Positions 35,046 through 48,299 of a stretch of DNA of 64,000 nucleotides are shown one piece after another. This DNA is from Apus apus (taxonomy: Eukaryota > Chordata > Aves > Apodiformes > Apodidae): contig NC_067283.1 in the NCBI RefSeq assembly GCF_020740795.1, forward strand, positions 39,979,659 to 40,043,658. The letters run 5' to 3'. The position numbers and the translations under genes were made by a program. The notes under the pieces are model-generated. The model ran no database searches. It was not told where the DNA came from and worked only from the letters and a program-made list of their open reading frames with translations. Each line of letters starts with the position of its first letter. The stretch's first letter is position 1.

Positions 35046-38000
35046 CCAGAACCTTTCATTGTTGGCAAAACTACCTATTTTTTTTCTTAGTGTTAGTCAT
35101 AGAAACAGCTGAACAGAACTGATTTCACTGAAGTTATTGATTAAAAACAATCAACCACTCTCTTTCCCCAGCCTTCCCCCTCCTTCTAACAGACATCTGG
35201 CATGGAAAAATTAAGCTAAGTATTTTTATCAAGGCTATAAGCAACCAGAGTCTGCTACAATGGCTGCTGCAGGCAAGCATAAGAATAAGGAGCTTTGGCA
35301 GCCTTGCCTACAGCAACTTCTTAGTTTGAAGATGTTTTGCACAGGTGTAAATATGCGATGCCAAAGTGCATCTTGGTATTAGCATACTGTACATTGTATC
35401 CTGTAATTAACTGCACCCACTTGTAAGTTGGCATTTTTCTGGCTCTGCTGTTCTTTTAAGCTGTGTGTATCTGAGGGTCTAATCCAGCTAAGCCTTGGAC
35501 ACCCTGAACTGCAAATGAAGTCAGAGAGCTGCAAGCGCACAGCTCCTGGCAGGATTATGCACCCAGTGAGCTATTGCTCTCATTATGTTGCACTGCAATA
35601 TATCATCAGTGTGAAACATCATCCTAATGATGCATTAGTGTAATACATCATCAGGGGAGCCCCACCAGTAATGTATTACTCCAAGTATGGTGCTACTCAG
35701 TAAGAAAATAGTCTCACAGTCCTTGTGTTGTTTCAGAACAGCATCAGCGAATGCAAAATGTGTTGCTTAGGATTGAAGCAGCTTCCCAATTTCATAACTC
35801 TGTTAATGGTGGATGGACCTTCTGTGCGCTCTGACTTTGTGTTTTTACTTTCAAAAAGGTGTATTTGGTCTGTCTTTGGTTTGGAAGGAGCTGGAACTGA
35901 TTTGTTAGATTGATGGCTGGGGCGCTTGAATAGGAAGCCATTAATCTCCATGCCCAAGTGCCTGTTATGTAATTCTTGGGGATGGGGAAAGGGTGTATGA
36001 AAACCTAGTGCCAAAATGTGCAATTTTCAGGATTTTTCCGGTGTCATCTTGATACATCTTCAGGTTTCAGTCAAGTATGCTACAATAAATACATTTTAAA
36101 AGCCCTGTTTCACAAAAATTAAACCCCTTCCATTTCCTGTATCAGCCTATTGATTTTCTTTGGTCTGTAAGACCCTATAGCACAACAGTCCTTCCCATGG
36201 GAGTTGTCTTGAAGGCAAGATTGACTTTGGTGGGCAAGGCAATTACATGACTTTGCTTATGCTTTTGAATCGCAGTGGTGATACTCTGAAGTGCTCACCA
36301 TGGGATTGCACCAGTTCCACGGACTGCCAGATGGAGAAATGTAGTTGGCAATGGTCCACATAATATAAGACAAGGATTGTGCTGCTTCATAGGACACATC
36401 CATAGTAGGATTGGAGGGAATATTAGCTATAAAATAGACTTTTCTGAAACATGGCTTTACACATGGCCAGTGTTTTCTACAGTGATCTTTGGATACATCC
36501 AGTTTATAGGTGCAAGAGAAGGAAACTTAAAGACTCCTATAAAGGTCTTTACCAAATGCTTCTGCCTGCATACCTATGTCAGTAAGACAAAGAAGTGTGA
36601 CAATGTTACTGTATTTACCTGAGCATACTGACCCCTCTGTTACTGCACCAAAATGGAGATTTTTTAAAATATATTTTTTTTACTGCTAGACTTTGTTTCA
36701 TTCATTTGTTTTTACTGTCCCGATCTGAAGCATGCACACTGGTATAACATGAGGAGCACTTTGCTGGCATCATTATTCTTTTACTGGTTAAGTGCTGTAT
36801 GGGCTTATTTAGGCAGCAAAAGCAGTACTTCAAGCCAGAAGAACTTCAGCTGTAACTTTCTTGAAACCTTATTTGGGCAAAGTATGAATGGCCTTAAAAG
36901 ACAGTAAGTAATCTATTTACTGAAGTGGTGCTGGGTTAAGATCATCATCACAAATCACACCGTCTTCAATGTTAGGTTCTCCCTTAGTGCTGGAAGGAAT
37001 ACAAACCTGCTCTTTTAAAGTTCCTCCTTGAGACTGGCTTAGGCTCCCAGAGGTCCCAGCTGGCTCTTAAGGAGGATGGTGAGGATGCTGCTGCAGCAGA
37101 GCTCCTTTGTGCTAATGACTAAGCAGCTGAGGCAGTAAGACTTCACCTGTATATCTGGCAGAAGAGTGGAGCCTGATGACTCTCATCCTGGTGGTAGCAC
37201 TGTGGCTATCTCATGGTTGCCTTTGGTTTTAAATTAAAATGAAGGTCAGCCTTGTTGTCTGCATTAAATAAACAAAATCCAATAAAATAAAAAACTATCC
37301 ATCAAGAAAGCAGGTGTTTAAAGACAGAGATAATTTAGTGAGTTGATCTTGACAGGTTTTAAAGTTTTAAGAATAAAATTGCTGCCTCGTTTCCGTGATG
37401 TTGCTTTGAAATCAGGTTCTTTCCCAGCCTGCCTGAAGTCAGCCCCAACAGCAAATAGTTTTCATCAACAGAAATTAAAAAGATCATCACCTTAGTTTTC
37501 TGATTTGGCTTCTGCTTAGTGTTTTTTTTACCTTAGGACTGCTCAGCTCATGCCTTGGAACCTTCTCATTGGAGAAATACTGCCCTTTTCTGTGTATACA
37601 GAGTGTGTAATGAATCAAGCATTGCTGTAAATATTTTTTGCAAAGTGAAGTGTTTCTGGCAAATTCCCTCAGCTTATTGCATAGTCATATATGGCAGGTT
37701 ATTGTGCTAATAGATTATTAAACTCTGCATGTGCACTTTAACCTTCTCTGAACTTGGTTCTCATCTTTTAGAAGGAATCAACTAAATCCAAATTAGTGGT
37801 GGGCTGTCAATCAGCAGTCGCATGTGGTTTTTTGACCTTACTGGTGCGTCCTGTTGCATTGCATTGTGCTTTGTTCTTCCATCAGGTTACACCATGACTC
37901 AGGCACAAATGTGACACATGAGAAGTATAATGTGATGTGACATGGCCAACAAAAATATCAGGACTTGTGTGGATAGTTTCAATTCGTTCAATTCATGGAT

Positions 38001-38236
38001 TATTCACTGTCCATTCGTGTGTTGATAACGGATCCGGTAGGTTTCAGTTTGCTGGCTGTTAAATGAAAGGAAAAAACCCAACCAAACAACCAAAAAAAAA
38101 ACCACCAAAGGAATGAAGTAAAAGCTAGGAACCTTTTCTTTCAGTTAGGTTCCCCTGCTTTCAGCACCTGGGCTTTGTGCTGCAGTTTCAGCTGGTGGTA
38201 TTTGGAACCTCTGAATTAATTAGGAGATATTCTGGG

Positions 38237-38287
38237 AAAAACAAAAACAAACAAACAAACAAAAACCAACAACAAAAGAAAAAAAAA
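38237..38287. repeat. (AAAC)n-type low-complexity tract
   Basis: Runs of ACAAAAACAAACAAACAAAC and related units ending in poly(A). A comparable tract occurs about 150 bases upstream (38070-38106). Confidence 0.9.
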
Positions 38288-41200
38288 CCCAAACTAAATA
38301 TTGCCCCAGGGGAGGGATGATATTTGGGCAGATTTATAGTGCTCTGAGTGTGCATGTGAATGAGATGATGGCCAACGTGGCTTGCTGCTGTGGGGAGCTG
38401 TCAAGCTCTGCTCAGGTGGAAGGAGATCCATGGAGGGGAGCAATGGAAGTGAAGGGACAAACTATAACAATTACGTTTGTTTTAAAATGGGATTTAAACA
38501 TTCTTAAAGTATGTGAAAGCAGATGCTCTTTTTTTTAGGGGGAGAGAAGGCAAGAAACATAGGTGAGCAGCACAAATTAAGGTCTACTACGGATTTGAGA
38601 GGGTCACTGCACAGAGGCCTCTCTGAATGCCTAAATCCCACTTCCCTCTTGGTATTGTGGTAAAAAGCACCATGAGCAGCGTTTGAAACATCCTGGTTTA
38701 TTCTTCTCTGGCAAAGTGTGTTTGCTAGTTTTGGTGTGCATGGAAACACCAGAGTGGTACAGGGTAGTGAGAGGGAGGGATTAGTTGAGGAGCACAGCCA
38801 GGCCAAGACATGCTTGTCCCACCCTGGACTATGTGTTTTAATAAATTTCATCCCTTCAGCTGAAGCATCGCTCTATGCTGTGAGGGTGCTGTAAGTAATT
38901 GATGGGGTAGTACATGGCTTTGTCTGACATGTGCAGGGCTGTGACATGGTAGCCCACCTCACACTGTGGACTGGGGCATGCCCCTGGCCAGCTTCTGGAG
39001 AGGGGCTGTGGGTTGGTAGGCTGGTTACTTGTAGCGCGTTCATTAATTACCTTTCTTTGACAGGAGGATTGCATTTTCTTTGTAGATGCTGAGAGAATGT
39101 TAAGTGGGTTGGCCAGCAGTTTTAAGAATTGCTTTTGAATTCTCTCCTTTCACTTTCTCTTTCGCAGCTTGACTAAGTCCCTAGTGGTTGCTAATTGCTG
39201 CATGTTTTCTGTAGCTCTGGAGTGGTGGGCAGCACATTTTTAACCTTGCCTTCCACAGAGGTTTGGCATCACTTGGCACATGTCTTAAGGAGCAGTTGCG
39301 TGTTGCTAAACTCTGTCATTCAGAGGCCCTTCTGTTTTTAAATATTTGTCAGTGCAGCCTGCTGTCATTTACAGTGAGCCTTTATTGAGATCATTAATGG
39401 AAAGTATAAGATTAATTCTCTTTCAGGGCAAGAGGAGAAGGATAAATAACCACTCCTGCTCAATGTTCATTCTTAATGACTCCAGCACAGTGTGAAAGAG
39501 TAAACAGTTTTGACAAAAGATGTAATTGATTGTTTGGGTTTGACTGATCACTCAAAAATGTAGCGTATCCTCATTCAGATGATGCTCTGTAAGGTAATGA
39601 ATGTGATACTGTTAGAAAACAGGGTCTCGTGCTAAGCAAGGGTGAGATTTCATGCTGTGGCTCTGCTGGTGGCCAGGCTGATGGCTGCTGGCTCTGCTCT
39701 AGCCCTGTGCACCACAGTGGCAGCTGCCTCCCTTCCCTTGGTGCTGCTCTCATCCTTGGGGAGCCAGTTCAGAGAACTAAACTGCTGGGAAGTCAGGCTA
39801 CCAGGTAGAAGAAAGATGAAAAGTGAAACATTTTCTGCCAGTTTAGATCCCTAAGTAGCTGTATCAGTGGCCCAGGTCAGATGAACACCAAGGCATGAAA
39901 GGGATGGGATCTTGCAGCCATGAGCTCAAGGAGGAGGAAGGTGTGACATGTTGTTCAGTGGCAAGTAGCCAGTACATCCACAAGCTGAATTCCAGACTGT
40001 GGTGGTGGGACACGCTAACAGCGAAGTTAACAGTGGTGTGGTTATCCGTAGGCTTTCTGCACTCTCCAGCTGCCACCTTTAGTTTGTTGGGAATGAAGAC
40101 GAGAGCTTTAAAGACCACCTACTGCTTGCATCCTTGGATGCCCTGTGGGCAAATTCATTCTGTTCACATTATGTCTAGATCTAACCTTGTCTTTTTCTGT
40201 CTCCTTTTCTTGTGTAAGTTTTTTTTCTAAATGCTTCTCTTTTCATCCCTTAATATGCTACTCTTCATGCTGATTTTCTGTGCCTCCATGATTTCACTGT
40301 CAGAAGCATGTGTTGATAAGCAGGTCAGCAGTATGTTAGAGATGAAGTAACTTGTTTTTCCATATCTGTAGAAGACTGCTGCATATCCACAAAGGGGTTA
40401 TGCAGCAATGAAAATGAGAAAATACAGGTGGACTGCATGAAAGGCCTGTGCATGAAAAGGCATGAGAATGCAAGTATTATGTACATTCTGGATGCATAAA
40501 AGGAACAGAAGACTCGTATAATACTCACAGCTTTAGGATGTCTTTAGGAATGTAGGACTGTTTGAAAAACTGAAATCAGAGCTGGGTTATTCAAGTTAAT
40601 GGCTTTGTAATGCCAGTTTTGACTCTCTTGGGCTTAACTCATCCTTTCCTCTCTCATCTTATGAAACCAGATGTGGACCATCTGCAAGGGACCACAAGGA
40701 AGGGCTGAACAATTATCTGAGCAAGTCAATGGCACCAGTTCAATCTTTAGATGATAGGCTAAAAAGGATATGTGAGACTTCTCCTGTAAAAATTTGAACA
40801 ATCTAGTTATTAAATAAAAACCTGTATGATTGTTGCTATATACTTTTTTCCCACAATATTTGTGAATCAAAGTGTGATGTGTTACTGCTGTGGTGGTTGA
40901 AGTTAGTAGATGATCAGTCATGGGTTTGGGGCAAAATAGTGAAAGGTGGTCAAAGTCAAGGTCCATGTGGTTTAATCAGATGTGAAGAGCCCACTTCACT
41001 GGGTGACCAAAATTTGACTCTATGGCTGTGGCTCCCCAGAATCTCTGGACCCTTCCTGCCCAGGGGGTGCTAACAGGTTTTGTCTTGGAAGGTATAATAT
41101 ATTACAGGCTTTTCATCAAGAGTGCTTAATAGTACAGATGCATTTCCTGGAAAAGAGAGTTGAGGGTACAAACTGCTCTCGGCTTCCTTACCAGTCAGCA

Positions 41201-42399
41201 CACGCACATACGCAGTTTTTGTCCTTATTATGGATAGGGATAGAATTCTGTCACTGAAGAGTATGTTGATGCCTTAGGCAAAGGATTGTCGAAGAGCTGG
41301 GAAAGAAAGCTTTCCCACTTATCAGAGGGGCACCGTGTCTGCCTTGCTGGTAGTAGGGTCAGCGCTTATGCCTGGTTAGCTGCATTATATCCTACTACGT
41401 ATTGCTTTGTACTTCCCAGTGCTGCCTCCTCGTTCTCTTCACTCCATGGTTCCGGGCCACAGGAAGTGTTAGGATAAAAAGACCAATATTAGAGGAAAAG
41501 GTGTGTGAAGTACAATTTATCTCTTGTGTTTCCTTTTCTTTCCTTGGTGAGTCCATCCACTACTTGAGCTTTCATAGCTGCTCATGTCTGATACTCTTCT
41601 TTCACATGATGTGAGGTGTTTCCAGTTTCTTGTTGTCCTCAACAAAATGAGACCTGGACTCAGGTCTCAGTTTTTGTTGATTGGTTGTATTGTGTTTGGT
41701 TGGTTTTTTGTTGTTTGTTTGTGTTTTTTTGGTTTCCTCTGTTCTGAGTAATTTCCAGCTGGTCAACTTCCTTTTGAAAAAGTGTGTGCTAGAAGTTTCG
41801 GTATGCAATAAATGCCTCACTAGCATTTTTTTACAGTCACATGTATCAATTTCTACTCCAGTTTCCATATGTTAAAGATGGTTTTCTCTGTGCCTGGATT
41901 GCCTGGCAATTTTACATTGAACTGGTCAGCCACAGGGACTGTAAAATTCTTTAAGTCACAGCTTTTCAAGTGCATCCTGTGTCCTTTGTGGGTGACCCAT
42001 ATTTTTTTTGTTCATGTGTGAACTTGAAATGAGATGATAGTGGGAGGCTGGTGGTTTGAAGTTAAGACTACTTTTTCAATTATTGTTTACTCCTTGAAAC
42101 TGATCTGGTGTTTACTTACCTAGTACTGCTCTTTCAGAAACCTCTGTCAGTTACATCGTTAGTATTATTCACTTAATCCTCCAGTTACTGATACAATTTG
42201 AGCAACATTGGACGACACCATATCCATATAAAATTGCCTTAGAAATGTCTGTAAGTGCTGATAGTTCCCCATTTACAATTACTTTTTTGGGATAGATCAG
42301 CCAGCTTTTAATCTGTTTTCTTCTCTGTTGATTATGTCCACTGAAAATTTTTAATTGCAATGTCATGTAAAAGTAATTTAAATGCCTGACACTAGTCTA

Positions 42400-42642
42400 C
42401 ATGTATTATTTCCTGAATATTGTTGCCAGCCATATTTGTAATGATACCAAACTTACGCAGCAAGACTTCTTTTCTGTACTAGTGTTGTTTTCCACTAATT
42501 ATGCTGCCATCTCTTAATTCTTTACTGATTGCATTTGTAACAGCTTTTATGTTACTTTGACTGAAATCAATACCAGGTTAGCTGGTCTATAAGTACCTAG
42601 CTCATCCTCCCTGCCCTTTTAAAATATTGACAGAAAATCAGT
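42400..42642 (-). mobile_element. Ancient CR1/L3-type reverse transcriptase fragment
   Basis: Read on the minus strand, the segment at about 42572-42640 gives IF(stop)KGREDELGTYRPANL. This is the fingers motif (I-F/Y-K-K-G ... [10 protein letters not shown]) shared by CR1 and L3 reverse transcriptases. The flanking sequence toward 42400 has the general look of the following coding region but is too diverged to align by eye. It is one of the oldest repeats in the window and is not functional. Confidence 0.55.
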
Positions 42643-43984
42643 CTGGAAAACAGGATGGGATTACGGACAAACTCCTATCATGTCCTGCTGCACCCTCCCA
42701 ACAGCACTGTCCTTGCAGACGCGGTTTTAGCACATGTCCTGACTCATGCACACCTTACAAACTGGCTGTGAGAAGTATATAAATCAGCAGGACAGCTGTG
42801 AAAAGGAAAACCAACATAACAAAAAGAAAAAATCATTTTACTCCATCTCCAGAAGTGGCAGTAACAGAACACATGTGCTGATAATGATCTGTGCCATGTT
42901 CATTAATGGCATGGTGCTCTCCATCTGATAAACTCGACAACATCTCAACAAATGTATGTGAAGTGCTAAAAGATACAGGACTGGAGAAAGTCTAGAGAAC
43001 GAGAAGTAGAAGTCATGTAGCCTTGCCCACCAGCTTCTCAGTCACTGGGGAGCTGTTCACTCTGAGGAGCAGATAGCAGAAATAGTGTGCGTAACAAACG
43101 CGCTTGTACATGGATAAAAGTGGAGTGATATCCATGATGCAGGAGGAAGGATCTAGGAATAGAGACCAGAAAATCTGTGGGCTTTGAGGCCAGTACATTT
43201 CTGCATTTGGTTTGAGGAAAACTAATGCAGAATTTGACACATTCTTTTAAGCTGATTGGAAATTTGTCCTCTTCCTTATTTTGAGAGCAGTCCTGAACTG
43301 GCCCATAATTGTCAAAGTGAAAAAAAAAAAGCCTGTCGTCTCTGCTATTATGGCTTAAAGCACTTTTTCAATTAAGTTATCATTAGGGTTACATCATGAA
43401 AGGTATCAACATAATCCGTTTAAGTGTGTCTTATAAGGCCCTTTACTACCAAGAAAAATCTCCTGTCTTTCAGGTACCAAAGTTACAAGAATTAATCAAT
43501 CATGGACTCCAGGGGGAAAGTAGTAGGCATCCATTTATATCATGCCTCTGCGTGTATCTTTGTCTGCACTAGGATTTTATATTTATATTATCATAGGACT
43601 TCTGTGCAGCTCTTACATCAGGCTGTTACAGCTAGCACAATATATACTCTGTACACCAACATTCCCTGGTATTTTTTGTTTCTAATTGATGTCATGTTTT
43701 TACTTTACCCAGGGAATATTTTTGCCTGGAGGAAACAATAGAGAAAGGAGACGTATTTGAAAAGCCAGGAATCAAAGGAGTGATAAAAATATTTCTGAGC
43801 ACAGTGAATAATTAGGAGTGAATTTACTGTGTCATAGATGAAGAGTATTTATTACATGTTACTGGAAACTTTCTCTGAGATAATACTAATTTTCTTGAGA
43901 CCTTTTTGGGACAATCAATCCTGGTGTATCTTGTCCAGTAGCCTCAAATATATAAATTTTTATTTTCAAAAGATTTCAGTGTGG

Positions 43985-44045
43985 TGAGGGTTATAATTGT
44001 CTTTATGTTGCAGCTGGGGAACTGAGGCATAGAGAGGCTTATATT
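43985..44045 (-). mobile_element. MIR- or L2-like short fragment
   Basis: GTTATAATTGTCTTTATGTTG then CAGCTGGGGAACTGAGGCAT and AGAGAGGCTT. This is the reverse complement of the widely shared MIR core box (TTACAGATGGGGAAACTGAGGCACAGAGAGG). It is too short to assign a subfamily. Confidence 0.5.
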
Positions 44046-44765
44046 TAAACATTACCATTCATATTGTAGTTGGAAGGCATTCCTGCTTGTGTGGGGTTTC
44101 TTACCAGGAGAGAAGTTGGGAGCTTCATGAGGGTCTGCAAGCAATGCTGAGATTTGCAGTCTTGTGAAGGAATAGACTTTCTCTTTCTTGATTTTTTTCT
44201 TTATTTTTTTGCTTGCTTTTTCTGTCCTTGATCCAACCCCCAGTTAATAAAGCAGCACTCTCTGCGTGAGAGATAGCATTGCCCAGCACTGCCCAGTGAT
44301 ACAGAATGCTTCTCCAGCAGCCAACCAAAAATTTTCTAGTGGGGTTGGGGTGGGATCTGGTGCTGTTTTCATCTGTGCAGCATGAACATGTCTTAAGTTA
44401 CAGGGCTTTGAATATGTGAATAGGAGGCAGCTTCAGGGTATTGCTATTTATGTATTTGTTCCTGCTGTGTAAGGTTATCCATCCCAAGTGAAGAGATTTT
44501 TGATAAACCTTATCTTCATGTACACTGTAAGTACAGTACGTTTTGGTTCTTCCTGTATCATTTTTCAGAGAGGCAAACTGCAAACGAAAGCCAAAACAAA
44601 TCAAAACCTCAATGATTTCCTGATGGAAAATAACATTTCCAGTTTTAGGGAACAAATGTTTAATCAGTGCGCATCACACATACATGGAAGAGGAAAGCTA
44701 ACTTTTTATCTTAGAAAATATATATTGTGGGTTGTGACCTAAAGCTAGGACAGTGCTGCTAGTCA

Positions 44766-44826
44766 TACAAGAAAACAAACGAACAAAACCAAAACAAACA
44801 AAAAACAAAGCCTCAAAACAACAAAC
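44766..44826. repeat. (AAAC)n-type low-complexity tract
   Basis: Interrupted AAAC/AAAAC repeats over about 60 bases. The short frame on its opposite strand encodes only Leu/Phe/Val and is a composition artefact. Confidence 0.85.
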
Positions 44827-46137
44827 AGGTTTTCAGTTGCTGGAGCACATAACTTCTGCATTGTATCAGGGCAGGTTTTGCCTTTAAACAAGCCATATTT
44901 TGAATGTTTTAAACCACTAATTTGTAACTTTAAAGATTCTGAGTTCAACATCTGCTAAACGGTGGCATGCAGACTGTCTTTTAGAAGTAGGAAGTATTCT
45001 TCAATGTTACCAAGAATCTACATCTCCCATGAGGTCTGAGTTGCTGTTTTAGCACCGTCCACATTCAGCAGACACTGCAGCTAGCTACCTATTGGAGCAT
45101 TCCTGTGATCTCTTGGCATCTCATCTGTTGCTGCCCCAAACTCTGTAGTGCTTTCTGTCCAGCCGTCCATGTCTTTTGCAGCAACATCTCTTGAATTTCT
45201 ATTTTCCTTATTCTTTATATAAATTATGTCAAACCCTCTTGGTTGGCATATTTACCTGGAGAAATAATAAGTGAGGGTGTTTGTGTAAGCAGGAGTCAGC
45301 TGGTGCAGCTGAGCACCCCTAGTGCTGCGAGCGTGGAGCTCTGCTGTGACTCCTGTCAAAGCTGCTGATTGAGAGGAGCAGGATGCGGTCATTCAGCCTG
45401 CCCCTTGTTCAAAATTCAGCTGTGTATTTATCTCTCAAAAACACCCTGGTCTTTTGTGAAGTCATGTAAGCTTAATTTTGAGCCTATCGCCTATCGTCCT
45501 CTGTTTGATGTGAGCTAGTCTCTTGAGATGGCTGGTGTCCTGGAGTGAAGAGATGGAAGTGAGAGATCTGCTAAATCTGCTGTTGCTTAGAGTCTCTGCC
45601 TTTGATACTGTCTCCAGAGACTGCAATGATCACTTCTTTTCAGTCAGCAGTCTACATCCTCACTTGGGTTTTGATGGGAGATTCCTTTAAGGCATTTTGT
45701 ACTGACAAGGTTATTTTTTCTGTGCACATGCAGTAGAATTTCACAGAAACCTTCAAAGAAAAGGTTGGGGGTTTTTTCCACGTTGAACTGAGTTCACAGT
45801 TGCTTAGCTTCTTTCTGAAATTATCAAGAAATAAATAATATGAGCAGCTTAATTAACAGTAAGTTCAGATGAAAGATGCCTGTTTTTCTTCTCTTATGGT
45901 TACACCAGTTTTTTTCATGGGTATCTATGTATGTTGCAAAGTAACAGCTATTAGAACTGTCTCTTTTATGCTGAACACAACCCCAGGTGAGCGCTGGCAT
46001 TAAGCATTTGATTCGTGTATTAGAAGAAGAACCAGTGTGTTGTGCAGAATTGCTGTCTTTGCAGACTTCTGCCTTTGCTTATGAATGAAGTCATAGGTGT
46101 TGAAAACTCCAATAAAGCTTTTTTTTCCCCCTTTTTT

Positions 46138-46165
46138 TTGTTGTTGTTGTTGTTGTTGTTTTTTT
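46138..46165. repeat. (TTG)n microsatellite
   Basis: About seven TTG units flanked by T tracts. Similar short TTG/TTTG runs occur at about 1281-1296. Simple-sequence repeat, no coding meaning. Confidence 0.9.
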
Positions 46166-47570
46166 GTCCCAAACAGTTTTAAAATTCTATTTGGTTGCAA
46201 GCCTGGAAAAATGCTGTTCTTGGGATTTGGTTTTTTTTTCTCCTTTTTGCCGGAAAGGTTTTCTTTCTCAAAAGAGACAAGACAAACTGAAGGTGTGAGA
46301 AATATTTATTGACTGTTATTCAGCTAGTATCCTAATGAGAAAGGCTTGCAGTATCTAGGTCACCTGTAGGTAATTTTGCTTGTCTTTTAAGGAAAATCTC
46401 AGTGGTTTTGCAAAAAGCAAAACTGGTTTTTGGTTTCCTTGAAAAAATTTTGTGAGCATTGGTTTGAGACCCAGTGGAGGTGACTTCTCTGAGGAACAAC
46501 TTTGTTGACTTTCTCCTGTAAAGTATTTTATTAAAGTGATTTGTTGCTGTTTTTTTTTTGCTTTTTTATTGTTTGTTTTTGTTTGTTGTTTTTTTTTAAA
46601 GTAAACTGAAGAGGTTACTATTTTTTGTGCTCTATTTCCTTAATTTGAGAGTTGTTCTCTGTGCCGTATGTACCATGTAGGCAGGCAGGGCTCCTGTTTC
46701 AGCTGTAGGCACAAAGGGGAAGTGCATAACTCAGTGTTATGTTTGCACTGTTATGAGCTGTGTTTCAGCGTCTGCAGCTGTCGATAAAAGAACCAGGTCT
46801 GTCTGTGACAAAGCCAGATCTTCTGATGTTTCCACAGGGAAGACGCTGAGAAGTTTGAGTGGGAACAGGAAACAGAACAGGCTGCAGTGACACAGCCACT
46901 CCATCCTTGTTACAGAAATTATCTCTGAAGTATGGTGCACTGATTTCCAGTCATTGTAGTTATTAAATATTCAAAACAGGGGATTAGGGATATCATGGAA
47001 GTACAGACAGATTCCTCTAATGATAGTATTGGTGTCAGGAGCATGCCAGTATGATCTGGAGAGAAATTGCCGTCTAGGCTATTTAGATCTGCGATATGGT
47101 CTTATTCTAGTGCTGTTATAAAGCCTTGTGTTAATTGAGCAAATCTCTTTTGAAGTTGTTTGATTTCCCCCATTACGTGCAAGACTTAATAATGACTATT
47201 CTAATGTGCTAATTAAATTTATTTATTGATCTACCTTTTATTTAGAGAAGACAATCCAAACAAGAAGCTGCAGGATGTATTGTGGAGGCATGTAGCAAAG
47301 CATGCCCGTGGTTTGATCTGTTAGCAGTCATGGGGAAGGTACTCTGCTGGGGGCTTTCTTCCAGAATAGCTCAGAGTAGTAATGCAGACGAGTACATTAA
47401 TCTCCTTAACTATTCAGAAATGAAAGACCGGGTACAATAACTTATTATTTATTGCTCTTCCAACATAAGATTCTCCATTAAAATTAAAATATAGACGTTG
47501 TAACAGCTAGTTTAAGAGAGTCTGTGGCTTTTCTGTTCAGTGCTGGAACGTTTTTCACTGTCATTTCCAG

Positions 47571-47690
47571 CAGGTTTCCAGCCACGCCGGTGTCCCCCAG
47601 CGATGGGACACCACGGAGGGTTTACACCGAAACGATGCCCGTGGTTGTTTAGAAGGACCCATGGGGCAGGGTTCTCCAGCAGGCAGTCAG
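47571..47690 (+). other. Candidate cassette exon in the RARB intron (unproven)
   Basis: The segment follows TTTTTCACTGTCATTTCCAG, a good acceptor, and ends CAGTCAG before GTAAGG, a good donor. It is 120 bases long, a multiple of three. Entered in the phase left by the A-region exon (one base carried over) it is open throughout, giving a Pro/Arg/Gly-rich 40-residue stretch (TGFQPRRCPPAMGHHGGFTP... ending GFSSRQS). It contains seven CpG dinucleotides, many more than the neighbouring intron. The mouse beta3 isoform is known to differ from beta1 by a small in-frame exon at this point in the transcript. Whether this is a bird counterpart is inference; that exon is 81 bases in mouse, so the length does not match. 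Confidence 0.3.
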
Positions 47691-48299
47691 GTAAGGTGCA
47701 TCGCGGTGTTGGTGAGCCACTGGTAGCCAGAAAAGGCAGCAGGCACAGTTCTTTCTTGCTGTTTGGGAGCTCTGCTGAAACAAATGGGAGGAAACAAATG
47801 GAGTTTCTGTGCATAAATGAATTCCTGAGTTTCCTATTTTTATTTTTTCAGTAAACAACTAACATTTATTTTTGCACTCTTGCAGAGGGATTTCTGAGCC
47901 CACTGCTTTGTGCAGCAGTGAAACCAGAATTAGGTGCATAGGCATTTTAATAGCTACCCATACTTCTAGTAGGCTTTTTTGTGTAATAAACTTTAACTGG
48001 GAGTGGGACAATAACAGCTATTCATTTTGTGGCATAACTTCATTTTCACGTTTATTACAGATTTAGCCCTAATCTTTCATTATGTACTTAAGCAAAATTA
48101 TCCTTAAGGTTCTTGGAAACAAACCAAGAAACTAAAGGTAGACCCTGTAGTAGCTGTCTCTGCCCACACTGTGCTGTAAGGTAACTCTTCTGACTATTGA
48201 TTGATTTATTTCACTGCACATGAGTGTGCCAAATCCTATCAAGCCACACTGCTTGAAATACCATATGAACACACAGACCCTGCTTTTAGAGTTCAACAT

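Larger units (their letters stand above)
32207..42399 (+). other. RARB intron, central part
   Basis: Contains poly(T), AAAC tracts and the DR6. 35560-35680 has clustered CATCATC/ATGATG and TAATACAT/ATGTATTA motifs. 39060-39560 is non-repetitive and motif-dense and may be a conserved element. No coding exon recognised. Confidence 0.5.
42643..47570 (+). other. RARB intron between old LINE fragment and candidate exon
   Basis: Holds the MIR-like piece at about 44.0 kb, an AAAC tract and the TTG microsatellite. 47160-47240 has clustered TAAT motifs (AATAATGAC, CTAATTAAATTT). No gene recognised. Confidence 0.5.
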
